64,000 bases of DNA from Legionella antarctica (GCF_011764505.1 NZ_AP022839.1:2649001-2713000), one strand, 5' to 3'; shown: positions 34,166 to 44,488, numbered from the stretch's first letter. Translations and numbers: made by a program. The notes: generated by a model not told the origin, from the letters alone.

Positions 34166-36607
34166 TTAATGTGCATGTAAATCATTATTTTTAATTTTTT
34201 TTGATCTTTTACTTATTACAGGGTCAGGTTGTACATTTGTTGGCTTATCTAGCCAAGGACTGCGTTGTAAAGCAAGTTCAAGAACCTGTTCAATCGTCTT
34301 GACGGGATGAATAGTTAACTGGCGCAATATATTATCTGGAATCTCTTCCAGGTCTTTTACATTGTCCTCCGGAATAAGCACATGCTTAATCCCCCCGCGA
34401 TGCGCAGCTAATAATTTCTCTTTTAAGCCGCCTATTGGTAGAACTTGCCCTCGCAACGTAATTTCTCCTGTCATCGCAACAGCAGCTTTAACCGGAATTT
34501 GGGTTACAACAGACACCAGAACCGTACACATACCTATACCAGCACTTGGCCCATCTTTAGGTGTTGCTCCCTCGGGAACATGAACATGAAAATCATTTTT
34601 TTCATAAAAATCGTCGGTCAAACCAAACTTACTAGCACGACTTCTCATCACCGTCATTGCCGCATGTATTGACTCTTGCATGACTTCGCCTAATTGACCG
34701 GTATGGGTTACTTTCCCCTTACCTGGCATCATGGACGCTTCAATAGTAAGTAACTCACCACCTACGCTTGTCCATGCAAGTCCTGTAACCTGTCCGACCT
34801 GATCGAATTCTTCGGCTAATCCATATCTGAATTTTTTAACACCCAAAAACTTCTCAATATTACTAACAGTCACATTGATTTTTTTAGTTTTCTTGCTGGA
34901 TAATATATCTTTTACTACCTTTCTACAGATACTCGCTATATCTCTCTCCAGATTCCTCACCCCCGCTTCACGAGTATAATGACGAATTACATCTCTGATA
35001 GCCCCTTCACTAATTGTAATCTCATTGTTATTTAAACCATTTAACACAATTTGCTTCGGCACCAAATATTTCTCAGCAATACTTATTTTTTCATCCTCGG
35101 TATATCCAGCCAGACGAATAACTTCCATTCTGTCCAGCAGAGGTGCTGGAATTTCCAAAGAATTAGCTGTTGCAATAAACATAACATCGCTTAAATCATA
35201 ATCAACTTCCAAATAATGATCACTAAATGTATGATTTTGTTCAGGGTCTAATACTTCAAGCAGTGCAGATGCAGGATCCCCACGGAAATCCATAGCCATC
35301 TTATCGACTTCATCCAACATAATAAGAGGATTTTTAACGCCTGCTTTACATAATTTCTGAATAATTTTTCCTGGCATAGAACCTATATATGTTCTTCTAT
35401 GGCCTCGAATTTCAGCCTCATCTCTGACACCGCCCAATGCAATACGAATAAAAGTTCGCCCAGTAGCGTTAGCTATAGATTGTCCTAAAGAGGTTTTACC
35501 TACCCCTGGAGGGCCAACCAAACATAAGATTGGTCCTTTTAACCGTTTTACTCTTTGCTGTACTGCTAAATACTCAATAATACGTTCTTTAACTCGCTCT
35601 AGACCATGATGTTCTTTGTCAAGTAATTGTTCTGCTTTACTTAAGTCAAATTGAATTTTATTTTTCTTTTTCCAGGGAACCATCAGCATCCAATCGAGAT
35701 AATTACGAATAACTGTTGCTTCAGCAGACATTGGAGACATCATTTTTAATTTATGCAATTCTGCAAGCGATTTTTCTTTGGCTTCTTTAGGCATTCCTGC
35801 TTTATTAATTGAATTTTCTAATTGATCTATTTCGTTGCCTTCTTCACCCAACTCTCCCAATTCTTTCTGAATCGCTTTCATCTGTTCATTTAGATAATAT
35901 TCACGCTGGCTCTTTTCCATCTGGCGCTTAACTCTGCCTCTCACACGTTTTTCAACGTGGAGCAGATCGATTTCATTTTCTATAATCGCCATCAGTCGTT
36001 CTAACCGAACGCCAACATCAGTAGTCTCAAGCAGATCTTGTTTATCATCTACTTTAAGTGCTAAATGAGCAGCAATGGTGTCAGCAAGACGACCCGGCTC
36101 TTCAATACCGGCCAAGGGTGATAATACTTCAGGAGGTATTTTTTTATTGAGTTTAATATATTGCTCGAATTGCGACATTAAAGAGCGCATTAAAATGTCA
36201 ACCTCTTGTGCTTCTAGAGCCGAGCTCACTTCTTCAACTGGCTCTAATGACGCTTCTAAATATCCTTTTTCCTGAGTATATTGAATCACTCTGGCACGTT
36301 GTTCCCCTTCAACCAATACTTTCACAGTACCATCAGGTAGTTTCAACAATTGCAATACACTGGATAAAGTACCAACATCATAAATATCATCAGCAGTTGG
36401 ATCATCATTAGCTGATTTTCGCTGGGCAACGAGAAAGATCTGCTTTGCATCAAGCATGGCCGCTTCCAAAGCTTTAATTGACTTACCACGACCGACAAAA
36501 AGAGGAATAACCATATGCGGGTAAACCACTACGTCTCTTAATGGCAATACAGGTAAGTTAGACATATTTACAGTCTCATTCGATGTTATTTCATTTTCAC
36601 AAGACAT
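34166..36607 (-). CDS. lon: ATP-dependent protease Lon
   Basis: An 813-residue AAA+ serine protease. The LON substrate-binding N-domain starts LPVLPLRDVVVYPHMVIPLF. The AAA+ module has GPPGVGKTSL (Walker A), IMLDEVDKM (Walker B) and LLDRMEVIRL (sensor/Arg finger region). The proteolytic domain holds KDGPSAGIGM with the catalytic Ser at about 688, and the Lys of the dyad about 43 residues later, near GGLKEKLLAAHRGG. It degrades misfolded and regulatory proteins. AAGGG precedes the ATG. Confidence 0.97.
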   Translation of the reverse strand: MSCENEITSNETVNMSNLPVLPLRDVVVYPHMVIPLFVGRGKSIKALEAAMLDAKQIFLVAQRKSANDDPTADDIYDVGTLSSVLQLLKLPDGTVKVLVEGEQRARVIQYTQEKGYLEASLEPVEEVSSALEAQEVDILMRSLMSQFEQYIKLNKKIPPEVLSPLAGIEEPGRLADTIAAHLALKVDDKQDLLETTDVGVRLERLMAIIENEIDLLHVEKRVRGRVKRQMEKSQREYYLNEQMKAIQKELGELGEEGNEIDQLENSINKAGMPKEAKEKSLAELHKLKMMSPMSAEATVIRNYLDWMLMVPWKKKNKIQFDLSKAEQLLDKEHHGLERVKERIIEYLAVQQRVKRLKGPILCLVGPPGVGKTSLGQSIANATGRTFIRIALGGVRDEAEIRGHRRTYIGSMPGKIIQKLCKAGVKNPLIMLDEVDKMAMDFRGDPASALLEVLDPEQNHTFSDHYLEVDYDLSDVMFIATANSLEIPAPLLDRMEVIRLAGYTEDEKISIAEKYLVPKQIVLNGLNNNEITISEGAIRDVIRHYTREAGVRNLERDIASICRKVVKDILSSKKTKKINVTVSNIEKFLGVKKFRYGLAEEFDQVGQVTGLAWTSVGGELLTIEASMMPGKGKVTHTGQLGEVMQESIHAAMTVMRSRASKFGLTDDFYEKNDFHVHVPEGATPKDGPSAGIGMCTVLVSVVTQIPVKAAVAMTGEITLRGQVLPIGGLKEKLLAAHRGGIKHVLIPEDNVKDLEEIPDNILRQLTIHPVKTIEQVLELALQRSPWLDKPTNVQPDPVISKRSKKIKNNDLHAH

Positions 36608-36637
36608 AATGAACCCTTATTCAAACGAAAAGCCTTA

Positions 36638-36643
36638 ATTATA
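36638..36643 (-). promoter_or_regulatory. Possible -10 element of lon
   Basis: TATAAT on the minus strand, about 31 bp before the lon start. No convincing -35 or sigma32 element is seen beside it. Confidence 0.35.
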
Positions 36644-36810
36644 GTTTTTTGCTGCTTTTTTTATGAGTATACAGATATTAGAGCTTATGAACAATTCGTT
36701 ATGTGAGAGCTAACTTATGGATTTTTTTGTACCCAGTCCTTCCAGATAGATTAAAAAATCTTATCTTTCGATAAAATTTTTGTCTCAATAATTTAAAAAG
36801 GATGAAATTA

Positions 36811-36840
36811 AATTTCCGCAGCAACGTAGCTACGGAAATC
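36811..36840 (-). terminator. Hairpin after clpX
   Basis: ATTTCCGTAG … CTGCGGAAAT (one mismatch) lies 12 bp past the clpX stop on the minus strand and is followed by an A/T-rich stretch. It is a probable weak terminator. Confidence 0.5.
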
Positions 36841-36852
36841 TTTTGAACTTTC

Positions 36853-38127
36853 TTATTCTTTGCCACCTGATGCACTTTTCATTTCATCTTGTTCATAAAT
36901 GAGAATAGGCTTCGACAAATTATTAACTACACTCTCATCAATAACCACCTTATTTACACCTTCAAGAGAAGGTAGGTCATACATGGTGTCTAAAAGAATA
37001 TTTTCAAGTATAGCTCTTAGGCCGCGAGCACCCATTTTTCTATCCAAAGCTTTTTTTGCAATTGCAATCAGAGCTTCTTCTCTGAACTCCAGCTCAACAC
37101 CTTCCATTTTGAAAAGAGATTGAAATTGTTTTGTTAATGCGTTTTTAGGGCTGGTTAAAATATCAATCAAAGCAGCCTCATCAAGCTCCTGCAAAGTAGT
37201 AACTACTGGTAAACGCCCTACAAACTCAGGAATTAACCCATATTTAACTAAATCATCAGACTCTAACTGGCTTAGAACTTTTGAGATTTCATTACTCGTG
37301 TCTTTTTTATTTTTAAGTTGGGCAGAAAATCCAATACCAGACTTATCGCCTCGTTCTCTTATTACTTTTTCCAAACCAGCAAAAGCACCACCACATATGA
37401 ATAAAATGTTTGCAGTGTCAACCTGCAAAAACTCTTGTTGCGGGTGTTTACGACCACCTTGAGGAGGTACAGAAGCAATAGTACCTTCAATTAATTTTAA
37501 CAATGCCTGTTGGACGCCTTCTCCAGATACATCTCTTGTTATTGAAGGATTGTCTGACTTACGTGAAATTTTATCAATTTCATCGATGTAAACAATCCCT
37601 TGTTGTGCCTTATCAACGTCATAATCACATTTTTGCAATAGTTTCTGAATTATATTTTCTACATCCTCACCAACATAGCCTGCTTCGGTCAGCGTTGTAG
37701 CATCAGCCATGGCAAAAGGAACATTCAGGATGCGAGCCAGGGTTTGTGCCAGTAGAGTTTTACCACTCCCTGTTGGACCAATAAGTAAAATATTACTTTT
37801 TCCAAGCTCTACCCCATCTTCACTCTTATGTTGTAAGCGTTTGTAATGATTATAAACAGCTACTGACAAGACTTTCTTGGCATGAGGCTGTCCTATGACA
37901 TATTCATCCAGGAAATTAGAAATTTCTTTTGGTGGGGGTAGATGTGTTTCTGTCTCTTCATGAGTTTCATGAGTTTCCTCTCGAATTATATCATTACATA
38001 ATTCAACACATTCATCACAAACGAACACAGAAGGACCAGCAATTAGTTTTTTTACTTCATGCTGACTCTTGCCACAAAAAGAACAATACAGAACTTTATC
38101 TCCACTTCCGTTACCGGATTTACTCAT
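36853..38127 (-). CDS. clpX: ClpXP ATPase subunit ClpX
   Basis: A 424-residue AAA+ unfoldase. The N-terminal zinc finger [11 protein letters not shown]…CDECVELC (four Cys), [15 protein letters not shown] (Walker A), [13 protein letters not shown] (Walker B), the pore-loop region, and [13 protein letters not shown] are canonical; the ClpP-docking (IGF-type) loop is expected around [11 protein letters not shown]. It feeds substrates to ClpP. Start ATG 38127 ([11 protein letters not shown]) follows AAGGGG and gives the same length as E. coli ClpX; the frame extends 21 codons further upstream. Confidence 0.97.
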   Translation of the reverse strand: MSKSGNGSGDKVLYCSFCGKSQHEVKKLIAGPSVFVCDECVELCNDIIREETHETHEETETHLPPPKEISNFLDEYVIGQPHAKKVLSVAVYNHYKRLQHKSEDGVELGKSNILLIGPTGSGKTLLAQTLARILNVPFAMADATTLTEAGYVGEDVENIIQKLLQKCDYDVDKAQQGIVYIDEIDKISRKSDNPSITRDVSGEGVQQALLKLIEGTIASVPPQGGRKHPQQEFLQVDTANILFICGGAFAGLEKVIRERGDKSGIGFSAQLKNKKDTSNEISKVLSQLESDDLVKYGLIPEFVGRLPVVTTLQELDEAALIDILTSPKNALTKQFQSLFKMEGVELEFREEALIAIAKKALDRKMGARGLRAILENILLDTMYDLPSLEGVNKVVIDESVVNNLSKPILIYEQDEMKSASGGKE

Positions 38128-38265
38128 AACCAAACCCCTTCTTACAGCTATTACATAAATAAAGTAATATACATGTAAAATTTTAGTCAATCGGGAAAAG
38201 ACTAGCTACTATGTTTGGGCCAATTTAAGGATTTTAAAACATCCAATCGACCCCAAAGTACTAAC

Positions 38266-38907
38266 TTACTCGACTTTACCAGCTAACAACTCTCTATCGT
38301 AGAGCACTTTATCTATCAGTCCATAATCAACAGCCTGTGTAGCACTCATGAAATTATCACGTTCTGTATCACGCATGATCTGATCTGATGTTTTTCCGGT
38401 ATGTTTTGCCATAATGCTGTTCAACCGCTCTCTTACCGTTAACGTTTCACGAGCATGAATTTCAATATCTGTAGCCTGCCCCCTGTAACCACCTAAAGGT
38501 TGATGAATCATCACCCGGGAATTTGGCAAACAAAATCTTTTTCCATCAGCACCAGCACAGAGCAACAGGGCTGCAGCACTCGCTGCTTGCCCTATACATA
38601 AAGTACTCACATCTGGCTTTATAAACTGCATGGTATCATAAATTGCAAGACCTGCAGTTACTACGCCACCAGGAGAATTGATATAAAGAGATATATCTTT
38701 CTCAGGATTTTCAGACTCAAGAAACAGCAATTGAGCAACGACTAAATTAGCCATGTGATCTTCAACTTCACCCAAAAGAAATATGATACGTTCTTTCAAC
38801 AATCTTGAGTAAATATCATAAGAGCGTTCACCACGAGATGTTTGCTCAATAACCATTGGAACTAAACCACTAGCATTGCGTATTATGTTATCTGAATAAC
38901 CTGGCAT
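38266..38907 (-). CDS. clpP: ATP-dependent Clp protease proteolytic subunit ClpP
   Basis: A 213-residue serine protease with catalytic Ser110 in [11 protein letters not shown] and His135 in VMIHQPLGG. It contains [20 protein letters not shown] and [19 protein letters not shown] as in all ClpP, and a short propeptide. It forms the tetradecameric chamber with ClpX. It starts two bases after the tig stop and is therefore co-transcribed; clpX follows after a gap of about 140 bp. Confidence 0.97.
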   Translation of the reverse strand: MPGYSDNIIRNASGLVPMVIEQTSRGERSYDIYSRLLKERIIFLLGEVEDHMANLVVAQLLFLESENPEKDISLYINSPGGVVTAGLAIYDTMQFIKPDVSTLCIGQAASAAALLLCAGADGKRFCLPNSRVMIHQPLGGYRGQATDIEIHARETLTVRERLNSIMAKHTGKTSDQIMRDTERDNFMSATQAVDYGLIDKVLYDRELLAGKVE

Positions 38908-38909
38908 GC

Positions 38910-40241
38910 TTATTCTCCTTTATTTTCAGTATCCTTTTTCGGATTCATCACTAAATCATATTCCATAGTCTTATGTTTTAGCTTGGCATCTGCAGCTATT
39001 TTATCCGCCACTAAATCTTCCATCACTAAAGCCTCGATTTCAGCCATATGTTCTTTGCTGCTGTTGTACCAGGAACGAAGTTCCTCAGGGCTTTCATAAG
39101 CACTGGCAAATTTATCAATCATGGCATTCACTTTCTCTTTTTCAGCTGTTATTTGATGCTTTTTGACATATTCTGAAAAGAGTAAACCAAGATGAACGCG
39201 ACGCATTGCCTGTTCTTCAAATAGCTCTCTGGGAAAATCAGGAATTTGTTCATTATCTTTGTGCTCATGTCCAAATAGGCGATGATACATATCATGCTTC
39301 AAATGTTCGATTTCTTTGTCAATCAATGCCAATGGTAAATCAATTTTATTCACGTTCATTAATGCATCGAACAGTTTTTCTCGGTTCATCATGCCAACCC
39401 GTCTTTCTAACTCACGAGTCATGTTGTCTTTAATGTCTTTACTCAGGGCTTCTACGCCACCTTTTTTGATATTAAATTTTTCTGCAAAGGCTTCATCAAG
39501 TACAGGCAATTTACCCTCCATGACTTTTTGAATAGTAATTTTAAATGTAGCTTCTTTACCAGCCAGCTCTTTATGGCCATAATCAGCGGGGAAATTAACT
39601 TTTATGTCAAAAGGCTTCTCTTTTTTACCACCGATAATTCCATCTTCAAATCCAGGAATCATTGCACCAGAGCCAATAACTAACTCATGTCCTTCAGCAC
39701 TTCCACCTTCAAAAGGTTTATCTTCCATAAATCCCTGGAAGTCGATAATAACTTTATCACCTGCTTTAACAGCATGCGAAACCTCGTGCCATTCCTTGTT
39801 TTGTTCTCTTAATTTTTCCAACATGTCTTTAACATCTTTGTCGGTTACTTCAGAGCGTATCAATTCAACTTCGGCCTGATTGAGTTCAACAATATCAAAT
39901 ACAGGCAATATTTCAAATACAGCGGTGTATCTGAAGTCTTTACCTGGCTCGAGTTGTTCAGGCTCAACAGCTGGGTAACCAGCTGGAACCAGTTCATTTT
40001 TTTGAAGCGCTTCGAATAATGTAGATTGTACCATTTCTCTGGCTACCTCTTCACGAACGCTATCTGAATAACGGGTTTTAACAACATCCATAGGTACTTT
40101 ACCAGGACGGAAACCATCAATTTTAACTTTGCGAGCAAGATTTCTGAGACGCAAGCTCACTTCTTCCTCAACTTTCTCTGTAGGTACAGAAACTGTTACC
40201 TTACGCTCCAAACCTTTTAGGGTCTCAACAGAAACTTGCAT
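38910..40241 (-). CDS. tig: Trigger factor
   Basis: A 443-residue ribosome-associated chaperone and peptidyl-prolyl isomerase. The N-terminal ribosome-binding domain has the signature [20 protein letters not shown], the FKBP-type PPIase domain runs over about residues 155-240 ([20 protein letters not shown] … [17 protein letters not shown]), and the C-terminal arms follow. It receives nascent chains at the tunnel exit. The ATG at 40241 is preferred over the adjacent TTG (40244); GAGGTG lies upstream. Confidence 0.96.
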   Translation of the reverse strand: MQVSVETLKGLERKVTVSVPTEKVEEEVSLRLRNLARKVKIDGFRPGKVPMDVVKTRYSDSVREEVAREMVQSTLFEALQKNELVPAGYPAVEPEQLEPGKDFRYTAVFEILPVFDIVELNQAEVELIRSEVTDKDVKDMLEKLREQNKEWHEVSHAVKAGDKVIIDFQGFMEDKPFEGGSAEGHELVIGSGAMIPGFEDGIIGGKKEKPFDIKVNFPADYGHKELAGKEATFKITIQKVMEGKLPVLDEAFAEKFNIKKGGVEALSKDIKDNMTRELERRVGMMNREKLFDALMNVNKIDLPLALIDKEIEHLKHDMYHRLFGHEHKDNEQIPDFPRELFEEQAMRRVHLGLLFSEYVKKHQITAEKEKVNAMIDKFASAYESPEELRSWYNSSKEHMAEIEALVMEDLVADKIAADAKLKHKTMEYDLVMNPKKDTENKGE

Positions 40242-40270
40242 CAATTCACCTCTTGGAAATTATCATGAAA

Positions 40271-40355
40271 TGGTGCGAAAGGAGAGACTCGAACTCTCAC
40301 GGGTTGCCCCGCTGGAACCTAAATCCAGTGCGTCTACCAATTCCGCCACTTTCGC
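40271..40355 (-). tRNA. tRNA-Leu (anticodon TAG)
   Basis: An 85-nt class II tRNA with a long variable arm and encoded CCA. The acceptor stem is GCGAAAG, the anticodon loop ATTTAGG and the T-arm AGTTCGAGT. It lies 29 bp upstream of tig. Confidence 0.96.
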
Positions 40356-40441
40356 AAATCAGGTTGGATTATCAATCAGTAATTCAGTCTTGTAAAGAGT
40401 CAGATGGAATCTTTAGCGGTAGACTGCTTTTAAACATGTTG

Positions 40442-40518
40442 TGGGGTGAACGATGGGATTCGAACCCACGACAACCGGGATCACAACCCGGGGCTCTACC
40501 AACTGAGCTACGCTCACC
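40442..40518 (-). tRNA. tRNA-His (anticodon GTG)
   Basis: A 77-nt cloverleaf including the extra 5' G(-1) diagnostic of tRNA-His. The anticodon loop is TTGTGAT, the T-arm GGTTCGAAT, and CCA is encoded. Confidence 0.96.
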
Positions 40519-40561
40519 ATAATTTACTGCCAGCATTTATCTATTTTAATACTTAGACGGC

Positions 40562-40638
40562 TGGTGCGCCCGGCAGGATTCGAACCTGCTACCCTCGGCT
40601 TAGAAGGCCGATGCTCTATCCAGATGAGCTACGGGCGC
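40562..40638 (-). tRNA. tRNA-Arg (anticodon TCT)
   Basis: A 77-nt cloverleaf with acceptor GCGCCCG / CGGGCGC, anticodon loop CTTCTAA, T-arm GGTTCGAAT and encoded CCA. Confidence 0.96.
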
Positions 40639-40642
40639 TAAA

Positions 40643-40719
40643 TGGTCGGGGAGGAGGGATTCGAACCCCCGACATCCTGCTCCCAAAGCAGGCGCGCTAC
40701 CAGACTGCGCTACACCCCG
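40643..40719 (-). tRNA. tRNA-Pro (anticodon TGG)
   Basis: A 77-nt cloverleaf with acceptor CGGGGTG, anticodon loop TTTGGGA, T-arm GGTTCGAAT and encoded CCA. It is the promoter-proximal member of a Pro-Arg-His-Leu cluster reminiscent of the E. coli argX-hisR-leuT-proM operon, in permuted order. Confidence 0.96.
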
Positions 40720-40910
40720 TTACCCGTCCCAAGGACAGAGCGCAGATAATACTAGGTGATATCCTTAAGGTCAATATCCTGAATCATTAAATTTTAATTC
40801 ATTTCAAATTAATTAAAAATATTGAAATATCTTTAAACAAAATAAACTGTTTCTATCTAAATAGGTATTTTTCAGCTAGCATTAATTATTATTTTTTATT
40901 CGCAGATCCC

Positions 40911-42131
40911 ATGAAAATCAAATTATTGCCGTTATTTGACAATCTGACCCATTTACACAGAAATCATGAAAATGTAGTAATTCCTGAAACACGCTTTCAA
41001 AATGACTTTAATTACACTTTAAATTTTCTTAAAAGCTACACTGGAAGCCAGGGAACATTTAACAGTTACAGACGAGAAGCTGAGCGGTTATTGCAGTGGT
41101 CCTGGTTAATCATGAATAAAACTATAGATGAATTAAAGCGGGAAGATATAGAACAATACATTCATTTTTGTCAAAGCCCCCCTAAGTCATGGATAAGTTT
41201 AAAAAAAGTTCCTCGTTTTATTGAAAAAGATGGCAAACGCATACCTAATGAAGAATGGACTCCATTTGTCGCCTCCGTGACTAAGTCTGCAAGAAAAAAT
41301 GGACAGACTGCCAGTATCGAGCTATTTGGCTTATCTCAAGGAGCTACTCAGGAAATTTTTGCCATTTTGAGCACCTTGTTCAATTTTTTAATTGCTGAAG
41401 AGTATCTGACATCAAATCCCGTGGCATTAATTCGCCAAAAGAGTAAATTTATCCGTAAACGACAACAGAATACTCCTGTTCGTCGCTTAAGCATGGTGCA
41501 GTGGAATGCGGTATTACAGGCGGCTGAATCTCTGGCAACTGAATCACCCGAAAAACATGAAAGAACTCGTTTTATGTTGAGTCTTTTATTTGGTATGTAT
41601 TTACGCATTTCCGAGCTTGCTGCAAGCGATAGATGGATACCCAGTATGAATGATTTTGCTAAAGACAGTAATGGACACTGGTGGTTTACTACCGTAGGTA
41701 AAGGAAATAAAGAACGACAGGTTGCTGTAAGTGATGACATGTTACATTGTTTGATGCGCTGGCGGATTTTTCTGGGATTAACTCCCTTACCCTCTCCAGC
41801 AGATAACTCACCGCTACTGCCTAAATTACGTGGTAATGGACCGTTGAGCGATACGGCTCCTATTCGACGTATTATCCAGCGATGCTTTGACTTGGCCGCA
41901 GAACAACTTAGATGTAGTGGGGTCACTGATGAGGCTGATAACTTATCTGCGGCAACTGTTCACTGGCTCAGGCATACGGGTATCTCCGAAGATGTTAAAA
42001 TCCGACCGCGTGAACATGTTAGAGATGATGCGGGACATAGTTCCAGTGCCACAACAGATCGTTATATAGATATCGAAAATAAGGCTCGATATCAATCGGC
42101 ACAAAAAAAAACTATAGAGCCAGCTGAATAA
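40911..42131 (+). CDS. Tyrosine recombinase / phage-type integrase
   Basis: This 406-residue site-specific recombinase has a SAM-like core-binding domain (about residues 30-190), then a catalytic domain with the full set: Arg in MYLRISELAA, Lys in VGKGNKERQVAV, His-x-x-Arg in VHWLRHTG, His in DAGHSS and the Tyr nucleophile in TTDRYIDIE. It is longer than XerC/XerD, suggesting a mobile-element integrase. It starts 191 bp from the 5' end of tRNA-Pro, at the edge of the accessory region. No attachment-site repeat was found. Confidence 0.87.
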   Translation: MKIKLLPLFDNLTHLHRNHENVVIPETRFQNDFNYTLNFLKSYTGSQGTFNSYRREAERLLQWSWLIMNKTIDELKREDIEQYIHFCQSPPKSWISLKKVPRFIEKDGKRIPNEEWTPFVASVTKSARKNGQTASIELFGLSQGATQEIFAILSTLFNFLIAEEYLTSNPVALIRQKSKFIRKRQQNTPVRRLSMVQWNAVLQAAESLATESPEKHERTRFMLSLLFGMYLRISELAASDRWIPSMNDFAKDSNGHWWFTTVGKGNKERQVAVSDDMLHCLMRWRIFLGLTPLPSPADNSPLLPKLRGNGPLSDTAPIRRIIQRCFDLAAEQLRCSGVTDEADNLSAATVHWLRHTGISEDVKIRPREHVRDDAGHSSSATTDRYIDIENKARYQSAQKKTIEPAE

Positions 42132-42179
42132 AGTTAATCCGAACTTTAGCCATTTTTTCTAGGAAATTTTCAACATGGA

Positions 42180-42445
42180 TGTAATGGAAGGACATCTGTT
42201 TTTATTCAGAAGCCCCTGCGCCTAAAAGCTTAAAGGATTGTATTATGAAGAACAGAGTTTTACCCTCTGGTACCGTCGATTAGAGAAGAAATCATTCATG
42301 ATATCGATGACGCGGATAAAAGCTGCGAATGCGGTTGCCAGAAGAAAATTGGTCAAGAGCCATCAGGCAATCAGTTTTATCAAAAAAATATATGCTATTG
42401 AAAATCAGGCTAAAGATATGGGGCTATCTTCATTGGATGCCGGTT
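42180..42445 (+). pseudogene. Scrambled IS66 TnpB and TnpC fragments
   Basis: Three short matches to IS66 proteins are compressed into about 200 bp. QSFTLWYRRLEKKSF (frame of the 42238 ORF) resembles the TnpB segment …FCLWYKRLEK. EEIIHDIDDADKSCECGC followed by QKKIGQE (another frame) resembles the TnpC zinc-finger segment. ARRKLV and AISFIKKIYAIENQAKDMGL (first frame again) resemble the TnpC segment HARRKF…LYAIE. Frameshifts and internal deletions make this non-functional. It ends abruptly against an inverted TnpA fragment. Confidence 0.65.
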
Positions 42446-42666
42446 GCCTGATTATTCCTGCTTGCCGTTGCAGGGATGGCTTCTACAAAATGAGGTGATG
42501 TCTGCTTCTTCCTATTGGAAAGTCGGTTGTGTTGATAAATAAAACTACGAAAACTTATCCCTTCCTGCTCACAATAGGCCTGTTGCGTTAATCCGCTTTC
42601 CAGCCAGAATTTTGAATGATTTTGCCAAAAACCAGGCCCGCTCGTTGATTTATTTGCGCTGCTCAT
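42430..42666 (-). pseudogene. IS66 TnpA accessory-protein remnant
   Basis: The 78-residue frame reads FWQNHSKFWLESGLTQQAYC followed by EQEGISFRSFIYQHNRL, the typical IS66 TnpA (OrfA) helix-turn-helix N-terminal region, then degenerates. It points towards, and collides with, the TnpB/TnpC debris on the other strand, so it is displaced and inverted relative to a normal tnpA-tnpB-tnpC order. GGAGGAATT precedes the ATG, so a short protein could still be made. Confidence 0.7.
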
Positions 42667-42904
42667 TAATTCCTCCTTTAAAAATAAATAAGGAAGAGTT
42701 TCTATAGTTTTTTGGTGAGTGAAAAGGTGGGGTTAATTATGCGCTTACCTTACAGTTTGTCCATTCTTTGGCGGTTAGAATGAAAAATCATGATTTAGGT
42801 GTAGAAAAAGAACGTTAATCGCTATGCAAGCATTTTATATCCCTATGAGCTAAAAAGCACATAGGGGTAATTTCCTACATATAAAAATACATTGTTATTG
42901 AACT

Positions 42905-44488
42905 CTAGAGAGGTGGTGGGCTGAAGCTCTTTTTTTCTATGCCATCTTCTTGTTTACTATCTAAGGGAGAATTAGCTGCAGAGGAAGACAGTGTCAATTT
43001 TTCTTTTGACATTAATGATAACATAGTACTTTTAATTAACTTTTTTTCATTAGGGCTAAGAGCCTTATTTACATCAATCCAATCAAAAGGGGTCTTTCCA
43101 TTAGATGATTTTTCAGTAAAGTCCAAGGATAAGACGGAGTGATCATTTAAGAAGATTTGAATGATTTCTTCCTTAAACTCGGAACAAGCTTTACGAAGAG
43201 CTAAATTGAATTTTTCAGCCTTTATTGCTGAAATAAATGGTTCATTTTTTTTATCATTTACGTTTATTATTAAAGATAATTGTTCGAGTATTAGAGAAAC
43301 TTTAGATGTTGTTTTATCAGCTAAGAAACAATATCGATTAGTAACTAAACTTTCAGGATTGTCTTTTATCACGCAATCGATAAACGAGGAAATTAATGAT
43401 TGATCTTCAATATCGTGAAGCTCCTGAGGGCTACAGGTAATTGATCTGAGTTTTATATTAATTGCTGCTGGTGTTAAAAGTGTTAAATTCCCATTTTGAT
43501 GCTGGGTAATTTGTTGATAGTGAGTCTGCCCTTGTTTAACCATATCAACTAATTCAGTCGTTGAAAAACCATCAAGGCTGTTAGGATTCATCATTACAGT
43601 CAAAGAAAAACCATGATCGCGAAGCAATTTATTAAGCAGTATATTAGCTGTTCTGATATTACCATCTGCAAAAGGATGTAATTGCTCCATACGCTGCACA
43701 AAGTGAACGATTGCTATTAATTTTTCATCATCAGACTTGGCTAGTTTTATTTCTTTATCATAACTGGTAATAAGCTCTTGCATTCTAATGGCTATTAAAG
43801 TCTGTAGTTTTTCTTGGGGTTCATGGATCATACAGTTTACTTCGCATTGATACTCTAATTTAAGTAATAATTGATGAATCAACTCAAGGCCGGCTTCCGT
43901 ACTAACCACATGAGAAATAGTTGAATTTTTACTGGCCATTATCTGAAGATATTTCAAACCTTTAGGGTTATTTTCAAACACGTAACAAGGAGCGTTTTCT
44001 ATATTATCCATTACCTCAAAACATAGGGCATGAATTGGATTGTGATTTTCTTTCATCCAATATTTTATAAATTCTTCCATTCCAGCGTCAGTTACACTAT
44101 ATGTTGGAACCCCAAACTCTTCGTTTTTTAAATTATGTTTTGTAGAAGGAGCAATTTCAAATTTCCCCCAATCATTTTTATACTCACCTGGATTTGAACT
44201 GGGATTAAAATTCATGGCTGCTTTATGGATGCTTTTGATTAAGCCTTCAGTTATTTTTCCATCTTTCTTGGTTTTAAATGCGGTAAGGTAAGCTTGCAAC
44301 ATAGAAGCCCCATATCCAGGCTCTTCTTTAGCATAACTTTTATAGTCATGTTGAAATGGCACTCTGCAAAGATCTGTTAGAAAAAGATAGATGAATTGAT
44401 TTAACATATTTTTACCATGGTGAATTATTTTCGAGCATTCTATCATATAGATAACAATGTGCAAATATATAATACAGCATGGTTTCAT
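42905..44488 (-). CDS. Fic-domain protein, candidate Dot/Icm effector
   Basis: A 500-527 residue protein with a Fic core HPFADGNIRTANILLNKLL. The catalytic His is about residue 271 from the first ATG, and Phe, Asp, Gly, Asn and Arg are all present; the second Gly of HPFxxGNGR is Ile. Fic enzymes transfer AMP or phosphocholine to host proteins. The C-terminal region (about 380-527) is helical with a Ser/Pro-rich tail (SSAANSPLDSKQEDGIEKKS). Starts at 44488, 44446 and 44407 are possible; the last (MLNQFIYLF) is attractive but lacks a ribosome binding site. No antitoxin gene is adjacent. Confidence 0.8.
   Translation of the reverse strand: MKPCCIIYLHIVIYMIECSKIIHHGKNMLNQFIYLFLTDLCRVPFQHDYKSYAKEEPGYGASMLQAYLTAFKTKKDGKITEGLIKSIHKAAMNFNPSSNPGEYKNDWGKFEIAPSTKHNLKNEEFGVPTYSVTDAGMEEFIKYWMKENHNPIHALCFEVMDNIENAPCYVFENNPKGLKYLQIMASKNSTISHVVSTEAGLELIHQLLLKLEYQCEVNCMIHEPQEKLQTLIAIRMQELITSYDKEIKLAKSDDEKLIAIVHFVQRMEQLHPFADGNIRTANILLNKLLRDHGFSLTVMMNPNSLDGFSTTELVDMVKQGQTHYQQITQHQNGNLTLLTPAAINIKLRSITCSPQELHDIEDQSLISSFIDCVIKDNPESLVTNRYCFLADKTTSKVSLILEQLSLIINVNDKKNEPFISAIKAEKFNLALRKACSEFKEEIIQIFLNDHSVLSLDFTEKSSNGKTPFDWIDVNKALSPNEKKLIKSTMLSLMSKEKLTLSSSAANSPLDSKQEDGIEKKSFSPPPL

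Noticed and set aside
40129..40522. Open frames across the tRNA-Leu and tRNA-His genes (e.g. …RDSNSHG…, …RWDSNPRQPG…)
   Set aside because: These are typical spurious translations of antisense tRNA sequence.
40643..40719. tRNA-Pro as the integration target of the 40911 recombinase
   Set aside because: The recombinase lies on the 5' side of the tRNA, and I found no copy of the tRNA 3' end elsewhere in the window.
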